From NCBI GenBank assembly GCA_004402895.1, contig SORT01000001.1, forward strand, positions 39,621-103,620: a stretch of 64,000 nt of DNA, given 5' to 3'. The position numbers were made by a program, and so were the translations under genes. Position 1 is the first letter of the stretch. The number at the start of each line of letters is the position of its first letter. Shown piece by piece: positions 1 to 8,060 of this stretch. The notes below the pieces were generated by a model that was not told the origin of the DNA, did not search any database, and saw only the letters and a list, made by a program, of their open reading frames with translations. This DNA comes from Fidelibacterota bacterium MT.SAG.3. Lineage in GTDB: Bacteria > Fidelibacterota > SORT01.

Positions 1-1
1 G

Positions 2-184
2 GGGTATGGGATGAATATCGCCATCGGATTCGGGATCGGTTCGTTTTCTGCAACGTTGAGCGGTTACATCGCGGAAAAATATGGAATCGGTGAAGTATTC
101 ATCTTTCTGAGTATTATTATGATCCCCGGAATTCTACTGGCTTTCTGGATGCACCTGCTCGGCAGGAAAAGAGCGGTAAGTTAA
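2..184 (+). CDS. MFS-like transporter, C-terminal fragment
   Basis: The frame is open from the left edge to a TAA at 182-184 and encodes about 60 residues, so this is the 3' end of a gene whose start lies outside the window. It has a glycine-rich hydrophobic helix (GYGMNIAIGFGIGSFSATLSG), a short polar loop (AEKYGIGEVF), then a second helix (FIFLSIIMIPGILLAFWM) and a short basic tail (GRKRAVS). Two closing helices with a basic cytoplasmic tail are usual for the last two transmembrane segments of a 12-helix major facilitator. The family is an inference from this topology; substrate cannot be judged from the fragment. Confidence 0.5.
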   Translation, partial: GYGMNIAIGFGIGSFSATLSGYIAEKYGIGEVFIFLSIIMIPGILLAFWMHLLGRKRAVS

Positions 185-369
185 TATATTTAAAACTGAG
201 TTGTTTAATACTTAAGCAAGTCTAAACTCAATGTCCTCAAGTCAGCAGGACTGGATGGGACATCACATAAATATTTCAAAAGTCTAAATCGGCAATCAGA
301 AAGAGCTCTCATCTCTTGACTAATCTCAAGATTCTGCATATCTTAAAGGTTCGATAATACTATATTTAG

Positions 370-444
370 TGCGAGTCAGTGCTTGCCCTGACCGCGCGAA
401 TTAATTATCGTTAGGTAATGGCGTCAGGGCAAGCCCCGACTGCC
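370..444. repeat. Composite double-hairpin repeat (copy 1)
   Basis: The 294-base gap before selA contains two adjacent hairpin units. 371-395 begins GCGAGTCAG and ends CCTGACCGC; 420-444 begins GGCGTCAGGG and ends CCCCGACTGCC. They are separated by an AT-rich spacer. The same two-unit arrangement is found in the opposite orientation at 7573-7637. The rest of the gap (185-369) shows no gene, tRNA or clear promoter. The nature of the element (REP/MITE-like) is inferred. Confidence 0.6.
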
Positions 445-478
445 ACGTAAAGATGCAATCAATGCTAAAAGAGCTCAT

Positions 479-1894
479 ATGACAGAGAAAAAAGAGATTC
501 AAGAGGAACTTAAATCGCTGCCGTCAGTGGACGCATTGCTGCTGCGCCCTGAATTGAAGAATATCGCTCTCCCGCATGACCTGGTATTATCTGCACTGAG
601 GGCATCATTGGAGGAAGAGCGGCAGTTGATACTGGACGAAAAGAGAAATGGAGAATTTACAAAAGAAGAGACCGCTCAAAGGTTGGCAGAATCCGTTTCA
701 AAGAAACTCCATCAGGAATTCCTGCCGAGTATGAAAAAAGTCATAAACGCCACGGGTATAATACTACACACTAATTTAGGCAGGGCGCCTCTATCCAATA
801 CCGCGCTGAAAAAGATGAACGAAATTTCAGGAGGTTATACGAATCTTGAAATTAGTTTAGAAAATGGAAAACGATCAGACCGGAATCAGCACATCGAGGA
901 GTTGTTAAAAGCGCTGACGGGGGCAGAGTCCGCAGCTATCGTGAATAACAATGCCGCCGCTGTTCTTTTAGCTATCAACACTTTCGCATATAAAAAGGAG
1001 TGTATAATATCACGGGGACAGTTGGTCGAGATCGGCGGTTCGTTCCGGATGCCTGATGTGATGGAACGCGCCGGAACAAAAATGATCGAAATAGGTACCA
1101 CGAACCGCACGCACATGAAAGATTTCGAGAATGCTATCAGTGAAAAGAGCGGAGCGTTCATACTCGTTCATACGAGTAATTATAAGATTTCAGGATTCAC
1201 AAAATTCCCTGAACACAAGGAGATAGTGGAATTAGCGCATAAACATTCCATACCCGTGATATTTGATTTAGGAAGCGGAGCGCTTACAGATCTGAAACGG
1301 TTCGGACTCCCCGGAGGGGAACTCGTTTCTGAAGTTGTGAAGAGAGGTATAGATTTAGTGACATTTTCGGGAGATAAACTTTTAGGCGGTCCGCAGGCAG
1401 GGTTGCTCGTAGGTTCAAAGACCATAATTGATAAGTGCAAAGAAAATCCTCTGATGCGTGTTTTGCGGTGTGACAAAGTTACCTTGACAGCAATGGAGGA
1501 AACACTGAAACTTTTCGCTGAACCGGAGAAACTTTCGGAAACACACGCAGCCTATTCTCTATTCTCGACATCATTGGAAGAGTTGAAAAAGAGGGCGGAA
1601 AACGTCGTCGCCAACTTAAACAAAAGTAGTGATGAATATTCGATTGAGATCAGAGAGGTAACAGGCGAAGCGGGAAGCGGTTCGCTGCCTGTCGCAGAAC
1701 TTCCCTCTGTTGCGATCTGTCTCAAAAGCGAAACTGACAGTGTCGAAGCAGTGTCGAAGAAATTCAGGTCGTTAGAAACTCCGATCATCGGATATATCAA
1801 AAATGACACATTTTTTCTTGATATGAGAGCACTGTTTGAAGAGGAGTTGAAACTCTTCTCCGATTCTATCAATGAGGTTATCGGTTCCGGATGA
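479..1894 (+). CDS. selA: L-seryl-tRNA(Sec) selenium transferase
   Basis: SelA converts seryl-tRNA(Sec) to selenocysteinyl-tRNA(Sec) with selenophosphate, using PLP. The 471 residues match the family's usual length. The N-terminal helical region contains LPSVDALLLRPE; the fold-type-I core contains INATGIILHTNLGRAPLS, and the PLP-lysine motif SGDKLLGGPQAG lies near residue 298. The start is the ATG at 479; the upstream AAGAG is a weak ribosome site. The stop overlaps the selB start (ATGA), so the two are translationally coupled. This shows the organism can decode UGA as selenocysteine; no selC or selD is visible here. Confidence 0.96.
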   Translation: MTEKKEIQEELKSLPSVDALLLRPELKNIALPHDLVLSALRASLEEERQLILDEKRNGEFTKEETAQRLAESVSKKLHQEFLPSMKKVINATGIILHTNLGRAPLSNTALKKMNEISGGYTNLEISLENGKRSDRNQHIEELLKALTGAESAAIVNNNAAAVLLAINTFAYKKECIISRGQLVEIGGSFRMPDVMERAGTKMIEIGTTNRTHMKDFENAISEKSGAFILVHTSNYKISGFTKFPEHKEIVELAHKHSIPVIFDLGSGALTDLKRFGLPGGELVSEVVKRGIDLVTFSGDKLLGGPQAGLLVGSKTIIDKCKENPLMRVLRCDKVTLTAMEETLKLFAEPEKLSETHAAYSLFSTSLEELKKRAENVVANLNKSSDEYSIEIREVTGEAGSGSLPVAELPSVAICLKSETDSVEAVSKKFRSLETPIIGYIKNDTFFLDMRALFEEELKLFSDSINEVIGSG

Positions 1895-3759
1895 GTCATG
1901 TGGTCATAGGCACCGCTGGGCACATCGATCATGGTAAAACCGCTCTCGTAAAGGCTCTGACGGGAAAAGACACCGATAGTCTGCCCGAAGAGAAATCAAG
2001 AGGCGTAACCATCGATATAGGATTTGCGTTTCTCGGTGATGACGCTACGATTATCGACGTGCCGGGACATGAGCGGTTCATAAAGAACATGGTCACCGGC
2101 GTTTCTACAATTTCATATGTGATTTTTGTTATAGCGGCTGACGACGGTCTGATGCCTCAGACGAGAGAGCATTTGGATATCTTGAGCTTACTCGGTGTAG
2201 AGGATGGTATGATCGTCATCAACAAAATTGATCTGGTTGAAGAGAACTGGCTCGATATGGTTATCGAGGACGTCAAAAAATTGACGAAGGGAACCTTTTT
2301 GGAAAACGCGTCTATCTTCAAGGCATCCGCAATTAACGGAGATGGGATAAAAGAAATAAAAGAGACCTTGATCGCAGTGATCGCTGATAGAAAAGATAAG
2401 GTTGATAAAGGCTATTTTCGTCTGCCTGTAGACCGCTCATTTTCGGTAAAGGGATTCGGGACTGTCGTAACGGGAACCGTAGTTTCAGGATCTGTTCGCA
2501 AGGGAGAGAGTGTCGAAATTCTACCCGCCGGGATCGAGGCAAAAGTTCGGGGAATACAGCAGCACAATGAAGAAACAGACGAGGCGAAATTGGGGGAAAG
2601 AACCGCGCTGAATTTAAGCGGAGTGAGCACGGAAGACGTGATCAGGGGGAGTCATATAGCGGCGAAAAATTACCTTAATCCGACCATGATTTTCGAGGCA
2701 AATTTGAATCTCCTCGGCAGCGCGCCGAAGCCGCTTTCGAGCCGAACCAGAGTCCGTCTTCATCTCGGAACGGGAGAAGTAATGGGCAGGATTTCTCTCT
2801 TAGGCTCAGCTGAAATCGAACCGGGTGGAAACGGATTTGTCCAGGTTTTTCTCGAAAAAGAGGTTCCGGTGGCGGTCAAGGATAAATTCATTATACGAAG
2901 ATATTCGCCTCCGTTGACGATAGGCGGCGGAGTCGTTTTGAAGCTGTCAAAGTCGAGATATAAGGCTAAAGATAAAGAGATATACGAATTACTTAAAGTA
3001 ATAAATGAGGAAAGTGACATCGATACATCAAAGATGCTTATTTCAAGAAAAAACGGTATTGGAATAGACGAACAGGAGTTAGGCGTCGAACTCGGAATAG
3101 CATCGGAAAAAGCTCTGAATTTGCTGAAGGAGCTTGAAAAGTCATCTCTTATTTTAGCGATTGGTCAAGGAATCAACATGCGGTGGTACGGCGCTGATTC
3201 GTTAACCGAATTGAAAGAATCTATCCTCTCCAAGATAACCGATTTTTTTAAGGAAAATCCCGTTTCAGTCGGAATAAAACTTTCCGAAATCAAGGAGCTG
3301 TTTGAGTGCTCTCCCCAAGCATTCGATTTCATAATTGAAGGGCTGACAGACGAAAAAAAGATTTCAAAATCCGGAGAGTTGATCAGTATGAGTGGGGGAG
3401 AAAACAGCGATACTCAAGAGGTTGAAGATGCGATAACTTCGATGCGGTACAGCGCCGCAACTTCGTCGGAATTGGCAAAGAATCTCGGCAGGGAAAACAA
3501 GGAGATCTATCAGCTTATCAAGCGCCTGATTCAGGACGAGAAAGTGATCAGACTTGATGGAGATTTCTTCATTCATGTCAGTTTAATTGAAGAATTAAAA
3601 GCTGAGATCGAAAAGCATTTTGAAAAGAACGGAGAACTAAGCGTTTCCGATTTGAAAAATATTACCGGTGTATCCAGAAAATACGCTATACCGCTGCTGC
3701 AATTTCTCGATGAAAACAGCGTCACGCGGAGAGAGGGAAATGTGAGGGTCAAAGCCTGA
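1891..3759 (+). CDS. selB: Selenocysteine-specific elongation factor
   Basis: SelB is the special EF-Tu-like GTPase that brings Sec-tRNA(Sec) to UGA codons followed by a SECIS hairpin. The 622 residues have the expected order: GTPase domain with G1 GTAGHIDHGKTAL (about 7-19), G3 DVPGHE, G4 NKID; EF-Tu-like beta-barrels with GFGTVVTGTV; then winged-helix repeats over the last 270 or so residues, which in the family bind the mRNA hairpin. It overlaps selA by four bases and is followed one base later by mutS, so all three are probably cotranscribed. Identification is secure from the GTPase motifs plus the neighbour. Confidence 0.96.
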   Translation: MSHVVIGTAGHIDHGKTALVKALTGKDTDSLPEEKSRGVTIDIGFAFLGDDATIIDVPGHERFIKNMVTGVSTISYVIFVIAADDGLMPQTREHLDILSLLGVEDGMIVINKIDLVEENWLDMVIEDVKKLTKGTFLENASIFKASAINGDGIKEIKETLIAVIADRKDKVDKGYFRLPVDRSFSVKGFGTVVTGTVVSGSVRKGESVEILPAGIEAKVRGIQQHNEETDEAKLGERTALNLSGVSTEDVIRGSHIAAKNYLNPTMIFEANLNLLGSAPKPLSSRTRVRLHLGTGEVMGRISLLGSAEIEPGGNGFVQVFLEKEVPVAVKDKFIIRRYSPPLTIGGGVVLKLSKSRYKAKDKEIYELLKVINEESDIDTSKMLISRKNGIGIDEQELGVELGIASEKALNLLKELEKSSLILAIGQGINMRWYGADSLTELKESILSKITDFFKENPVSVGIKLSEIKELFECSPQAFDFIIEGLTDEKKISKSGELISMSGGENSDTQEVEDAITSMRYSAATSSELAKNLGRENKEIYQLIKRLIQDEKVIRLDGDFFIHVSLIEELKAEIEKHFEKNGELSVSDLKNITGVSRKYAIPLLQFLDENSVTRREGNVRVKA

Positions 3760-3760
3760 G

Positions 3761-6397
3761 ATGACGACAAAAGTGAAAGACGAGCTGACACCTCTCATGA
3801 AACAATATTGGAAGATAAAAGCATCGAACCCCGATTCAATTCTGCTTTACCGGATGGGTGATTTTTATGAGACCTTCGCCGAAGATGCGAAAATTACGTC
3901 AAAAATTCTTGGAATAACGCTCACCGCCCGCGGAAAAGATGAAAAAGGCTCGAAAATCGCCTTAGCGGGTTTCCCTTGGCATTCTCTCGACACATATCTG
4001 CATAAATTAGTTAAAAGCGGCTACAAAGTGGCGATCTGCGAACAGGTGGAAGAGGCTTCTCTATCCAAAGGGATCGTAAAACGGGAGGTGGTTGAGATCG
4101 TTACACCCGGGACGACTCTTTCCGATAAGATGCTCGAGGACGGGAAAAACAATTATATAGCCTCGATCTGCATAGTTGACAATGAGGTCGGACTCTCATG
4201 GGCGGATGCTTCCACAGGCGCATTTTCGGTTTCTGAAACAGACAGGATGTCTCTGAATGAACGGTTGAGGTCGATTGAACCTTCAGAGATCCTGATACAA
4301 CAGTCGGACGGCGAGGGAGATGAGAATCTTCTGAACGGGATGTCGGCGATGGTGACGTCATTGGAAGATTGGATATTTTCAAAAGATTATGCATACGAGC
4401 AGCTGACAGAGCAATTTAAAACTAAGAATCTCAAAGGATTCGGAATAGAAGATCTGACGGTGGGCGTAAAGAGCGCCGGAGCTCTTCTTCATTACCTCGA
4501 ACAGAATCATAAAGAGAGTTTGAGGCACTTCACTACAATTTCCGTTCACAACGAAGATTCCTTTATGGGATTGGATCAAACTACCGTCAGGAATTTAGAA
4601 CTATTCGAACCGATGATGAGAGGCGCACAGCAGAGTTCTCTTTTAGACGTTATAAATCGAACGAAAACGGCGATGGGTTCCCGGCTCTTACGAAATTGGC
4701 TCCGAAGCCCGCTCACTGAAATTAGCGATATAGAGAAACGGTTAGAGGTAGTGAGCTTTTTCTTCGGGGAAAGCAATCTGAGAGATGAGACAAGAGAGCG
4801 TCTCGGAAATTTGAATGACATAGAACGGCTGCTTTCAAGACTATCCTCTGGACGGGCATTGCCAAGGGACCTCGTTGCATTGAAACAGAGCCTGGCGCAT
4901 ATTCCGGAGCTCAAACTGCTGCTCGATTCCGTTAAGAACAAGGAAGTCAAAGCTCTGATTTCTCAATCGACCGATCTGAACCAACTGACCGAACTGATAA
5001 GATCCGCATTGAATGACGAACCGCCGGCGACGAAAACAGACGGCGGATATATCAGAGACGGTTATAACAAAGAATTGGATGAACTCCGTTCGATCTCGTC
5101 ATCAGGGAAGGATTGGATAGCCGCAATGCAGGCAAAGGAGAGGGAGCGACTCGGAATTCCTTCGCTGAAGATAGGATATAACAAGGTCTTCGGTTACTAT
5201 CTTGAAGTAACGAAAACGCACATAAGCAAGGTACCTGAGGATTTTATAAGGAAGCAGACCCTTGTAAACACCGAGCGTTATATAACACCTGAACTGAAAG
5301 AATATGAAGAGAAGGTTCTCGGCGCCGAGGAAAAGATAAAAGCGTTGGAGCTGAAACTTTTCGATGAAGTCCTTGATAAGGTATTGGATTCGGCGGGCGA
5401 GATTCAGTGGAATGCCGATGTTATAGCGAGGCTTGACGTTCTTTCCACGTTCGGTCTGACGGCGGAAAGCGAAAATTGGACTCGTCCCGTTTTTGAGGAT
5501 TCGACTCGTATCAGCATCAAAGAGGGCAGGCACCCTGTTGTTGAAGATCTGCTGCCGCCGGGAGAGTCGTTCGTTCCGAATGACCTTGAAACCGACTGCA
5601 GCGACAGGCAGATACACCTCGTTACAGGACCGAACATGGCGGGTAAATCTACTTATCTCCGACAGATAGCGGTGATAGTTCTTCTCGCACAGATAGGGAG
5701 TTTTGTTCCGGCGAGTGAATTGAAAATGGGAATAGTGGACAAACTTTTCACTCGGGTGGGCGCATCGGATAACCTCGCCGGGGGTGAGAGTACATTTTTA
5801 GTCGAGATGAACGAAACAGCGAATATACTTAATAACGCAACTGAAAGAAGTCTGATACTATTGGACGAGATCGGAAGGGGAACAAGCACGTACGACGGTC
5901 TTTCGATAGCGTGGTCAGTGACCGAATATCTGCATAATAATCCGAAAGTAGCCGCCAAGACACTTTTTGCCACTCATTATCACGAATTAGCGGAACTTGC
6001 GGAATTGCTTCCGAGGGTTCATAATCTCAATGTAGCGGTGAAGGAGTACGGAGATAAAATTGTTTTTTTACGAAAAATAATTCCCGGAAGCTCCGACCAT
6101 AGTTACGGAATTCAAGTGGCGCAGCTGGCAGGGCTGCCCCGCTCCGTGATAGAAAGAGCCAAAGAAGTCCTCTGGGCATTGGAAACGCAATATTCTTCCC
6201 TGCAGAAACGGCGTGTGAAAAAAGAGAGTGTTTCTGAATATCAAATAGGTATATTTGATGAGAAGGAAGCCAATCTTAAAGAGGAACTTAAAAAGATCGA
6301 CATTAACAGCATGACCCCATTGGAAGCTATGGCGAAGCTGGACGAACTTAAAAAAATGGGGATTGGAGAATTAACCGGGAACCCGAATAGGGTTTGA
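3761..6397 (+). CDS. mutS: DNA mismatch repair protein MutS
   Basis: MutS recognises base mismatches and small loops and starts repair with MutL. At 878 residues it is full length. The N-terminal mismatch-binding motif is present as RMGDFYETF near residue 30, containing the Phe-X-Glu that stacks on the mispaired base. The clamp and lever follow, then the ABC-type ATPase with Walker A GPNMAGKST near residue 622, a signature with GGESTF, Walker B LILLDEIGRGTS and the FATHYHEL switch. The ATG lies one base after the selB stop. A Lys-rich linker and short C-terminal helix (LEAMAKLDELKK) end the protein as in other MutS1. Confidence 0.97.
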   Translation: MTTKVKDELTPLMKQYWKIKASNPDSILLYRMGDFYETFAEDAKITSKILGITLTARGKDEKGSKIALAGFPWHSLDTYLHKLVKSGYKVAICEQVEEASLSKGIVKREVVEIVTPGTTLSDKMLEDGKNNYIASICIVDNEVGLSWADASTGAFSVSETDRMSLNERLRSIEPSEILIQQSDGEGDENLLNGMSAMVTSLEDWIFSKDYAYEQLTEQFKTKNLKGFGIEDLTVGVKSAGALLHYLEQNHKESLRHFTTISVHNEDSFMGLDQTTVRNLELFEPMMRGAQQSSLLDVINRTKTAMGSRLLRNWLRSPLTEISDIEKRLEVVSFFFGESNLRDETRERLGNLNDIERLLSRLSSGRALPRDLVALKQSLAHIPELKLLLDSVKNKEVKALISQSTDLNQLTELIRSALNDEPPATKTDGGYIRDGYNKELDELRSISSSGKDWIAAMQAKERERLGIPSLKIGYNKVFGYYLEVTKTHISKVPEDFIRKQTLVNTERYITPELKEYEEKVLGAEEKIKALELKLFDEVLDKVLDSAGEIQWNADVIARLDVLSTFGLTAESENWTRPVFEDSTRISIKEGRHPVVEDLLPPGESFVPNDLETDCSDRQIHLVTGPNMAGKSTYLRQIAVIVLLAQIGSFVPASELKMGIVDKLFTRVGASDNLAGGESTFLVEMNETANILNNATERSLILLDEIGRGTSTYDGLSIAWSVTEYLHNNPKVAAKTLFATHYHELAELAELLPRVHNLNVAVKEYGDKIVFLRKIIPGSSDHSYGIQVAQLAGLPRSVIERAKEVLWALETQYSSLQKRRVKKESVSEYQIGIFDEKEANLKEELKKIDINSMTPLEAMAKLDELKKMGIGELTGNPNRV

Positions 6398-6418
6398 ATC
6401 GTAAAATTGGCAACAAGT

Positions 6419-7501
6419 ATGATTATATTTAAAAAGAAGATCCGATTGTTTGCACTACTCTCAATGATAGTTTTCAGCTCTCAAGCTCTGTTTGCTCAAA
6501 GCATCGCAAAATACGCAGGGGAGTTTATATCTACAGGCGTCGGAGCGCGAGCGCTCGGAATGGGCAGCGCATTCGTCAGTGTTGTGGATGACGTTACAGC
6601 CGGTTATTGGAACGCCGCGGGGTTGGCTTCTATAGATTATCAACAGGCGTCAGTTATGCATTCCGAACGATTTGCGGGAATAGTCAGTTATGATTACGCC
6701 GCTTATGCACGTCCTTATGCCGATGACAGAGCCATCAGTTTCAGCATGATACGGCTCGGAGTCGAGGGGATACCGAACACGACCAACGCTCTATTGGATT
6801 ACGGAACAGATGGCATACCGGGAACAGACGATCCTGACGGCACAGAAGGGAACGGCCAACTCGATTTCGGAGAGCGGTTAGACGAAGATGCCATTACAAA
6901 ATTCAGCGATTCCGAGTGGGCATTCTATCTATCTTACGGCAGACAGCTGAACGAACGGTTCGCCTACGGTGGCAGTGTTAAATTCTTGCGCAAAGCATTT
7001 GCTAATCACTCCGCCAACGGGATCGGTTTCGATATCGCCATGAAATATCGTTTCAGGGATAGATGGTTCATCGGTGCGAACTTGCAGGACGTTACCACCA
7101 CTCTGCTTGCATGGGACACGGGAACCAAAGAACTTATCTCACCGACACTGCGTTCGGGAATCTCTACTTTAGTTAAACTGCCCTTTTCTGAATCATGGCT
7201 GATGCCGAGTATAGAATTCGTGACACGAACGGACGGTGACAGGTCGTTTTCCTCTGACGGAATCGGACTCGGAGCATCGTTTACCTCACTTACTTTCGGA
7301 GGAGAACTCCACGTGAATGACCGCCTGATATTGCGGGCGGGACGCGGGGAGGTCGAACCGTTCAGCGCAGGTATCGGTATCAAGGTCAGAGGAGCGACGG
7401 TAGATTATTCGTTCGGCTCCGTCAGCTCGCAGGAAAATCTCGGCGATACGCATCGCGTTTCTCTCTTAGTTGATTTTAATTCGGGGTTGTGGATAGAGTA
7501 A
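6419..7501 (+). CDS. PorV/PorQ-like outer membrane beta-barrel protein
   Basis: A signal peptide (MIIFKKKIRLFALLSMIVFSS..ALFAQ) is followed by a region typical of PorV/PorQ and UPF0164 proteins: GVGARALGMGSAFVSVVDDV, then TAGYWNAAGLA, then repeated amphipathic beta-strands. Proteins of this type sit in the outer membrane; PorV works with the type IX secretion system in Bacteroidetes, but many relatives in other FCB phyla have unknown roles, so secretion function is not asserted. An Asp/Gly-rich loop at roughly residues 125-155 (TDGIPGTDDPDGTEGNG) looks able to bind calcium. A TTG at 6407 in frame would add four residues; the ATG at 6419 gives a cleaner signal peptide. No good ribosome site is seen for either. 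It starts 21 bases after mutS. Confidence 0.8.
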   Translation: MIIFKKKIRLFALLSMIVFSSQALFAQSIAKYAGEFISTGVGARALGMGSAFVSVVDDVTAGYWNAAGLASIDYQQASVMHSERFAGIVSYDYAAYARPYADDRAISFSMIRLGVEGIPNTTNALLDYGTDGIPGTDDPDGTEGNGQLDFGERLDEDAITKFSDSEWAFYLSYGRQLNERFAYGGSVKFLRKAFANHSANGIGFDIAMKYRFRDRWFIGANLQDVTTTLLAWDTGTKELISPTLRSGISTLVKLPFSESWLMPSIEFVTRTDGDRSFSSDGIGLGASFTSLTFGGELHVNDRLILRAGRGEVEPFSAGIGIKVRGATVDYSFGSVSSQENLGDTHRVSLLVDFNSGLWIE

Positions 7502-7572
7502 CATTTTTTCTTGGCGGTTGAGCTCCTATCAAAGAAATTCGCTTGTAGCCCAAAGCGTACGATATATCCTGT

Positions 7573-7637
7573 GGCAGTCAGGACTTCTCCTGACGTTGGT
7601 AATCATAGTTATGCGGTCAGGATAAATCCTGACTCGC
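7573..7637. repeat. Composite double-hairpin repeat (copy 2, opposite orientation)
   Basis: 7573-7597 (GGCAGTCAGG..CCTGACG) and 7613-7637 (GCGGTCAGG..CCTGACTCGC) are the two hairpin units of the element at 370-444 in reverse order and orientation, joined by a 15-base spacer containing AATCATAG. Confidence 0.6.
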
Positions 7638-7981
7638 ACCTCATTGTAATTGCGAATCCGCCAGCTGGCGGATGTGGCAGCCGAAGACAGGCATAAGCCA
7701 ATCTCAGATTTTAATTTAATAGTTAAACTTTTAACACACCCCGTCATTTTATCCCGAACAATCGGGACAAAATGCCACCCCTCTTGATAGAGGGGAATTT
7801 TTCATCCCCTCCTTAGCAAGGAGGGGAGACGCTCTAAGCGTGGGGTGGTTTGATTATTGAGTGCTGTCGGGGTGAAACCTAACCAGCGCTTGAAGTCAAT
7901 GCAGCATCAACAGAGTTGATGTTACAAAGGAACTTTTTCGAGCACTCCATTATAGACCTCGCTTCCAATTTGCTGTAAACC

Positions 7982-8010
7982 TTGACAGTTGCTGTTGGCG
8001 TAAATAACTT
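7982..8010 (+). promoter_or_regulatory. Putative sigma70-type promoter for the DPP III gene
   Basis: TTGACA at 7982-7987 is followed by a 17-base spacer and TAACTT at 8005-8010. The -35 is perfect and the -10 keeps only three consensus positions. It lies 50 bases before the start of the downstream lipoprotein gene, after a repeat-rich region likely to insulate it. Prediction only. Confidence 0.4.
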
Positions 8011-8060
8011 AGGATTAAATAGAAATCAATAACGTTACATTTAGTTCAGAGGGAAAAGTC

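Larger units (their letters stand above)
7502..8060. repeat. Gene-free repeat-rich intergenic region
   Basis: No gene is supported in these 559 bases. They hold at least five structured elements: the double-hairpin repeat in inverse orientation (7573-7637); a perfect 16-base palindrome TCCGCCAGCTGGCGGA (7657-7672); a 32-base sequence at 7674-7705 that recurs with one change at 59057-59088; an imperfect hairpin at 7746-7773 (arms ending TCCCGA/TCGGGA); and two strong hairpins CCCCTCT/AGAGGGG (7778-7795) and CCCCTCCTT/AAGGAGGGG (7806-7826). The last two resemble intergenic palindromes found scattered in many bacterial genomes. A short open frame at 7511-7696 is made of these repeats and is not credible. 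Confidence 0.75.

Noticed and set aside
185..369. Possible tRNA(Sec) gene near selA
   Set aside because: GGTTCGATAA at 348 hints at a T-loop, but there are no paired stems or CCA end around it.
7511..7696. Short open frame in the 7.5-8.0 kb gap
   Set aside because: It is built entirely from hairpin repeats and has no ribosome site or protein-like composition.
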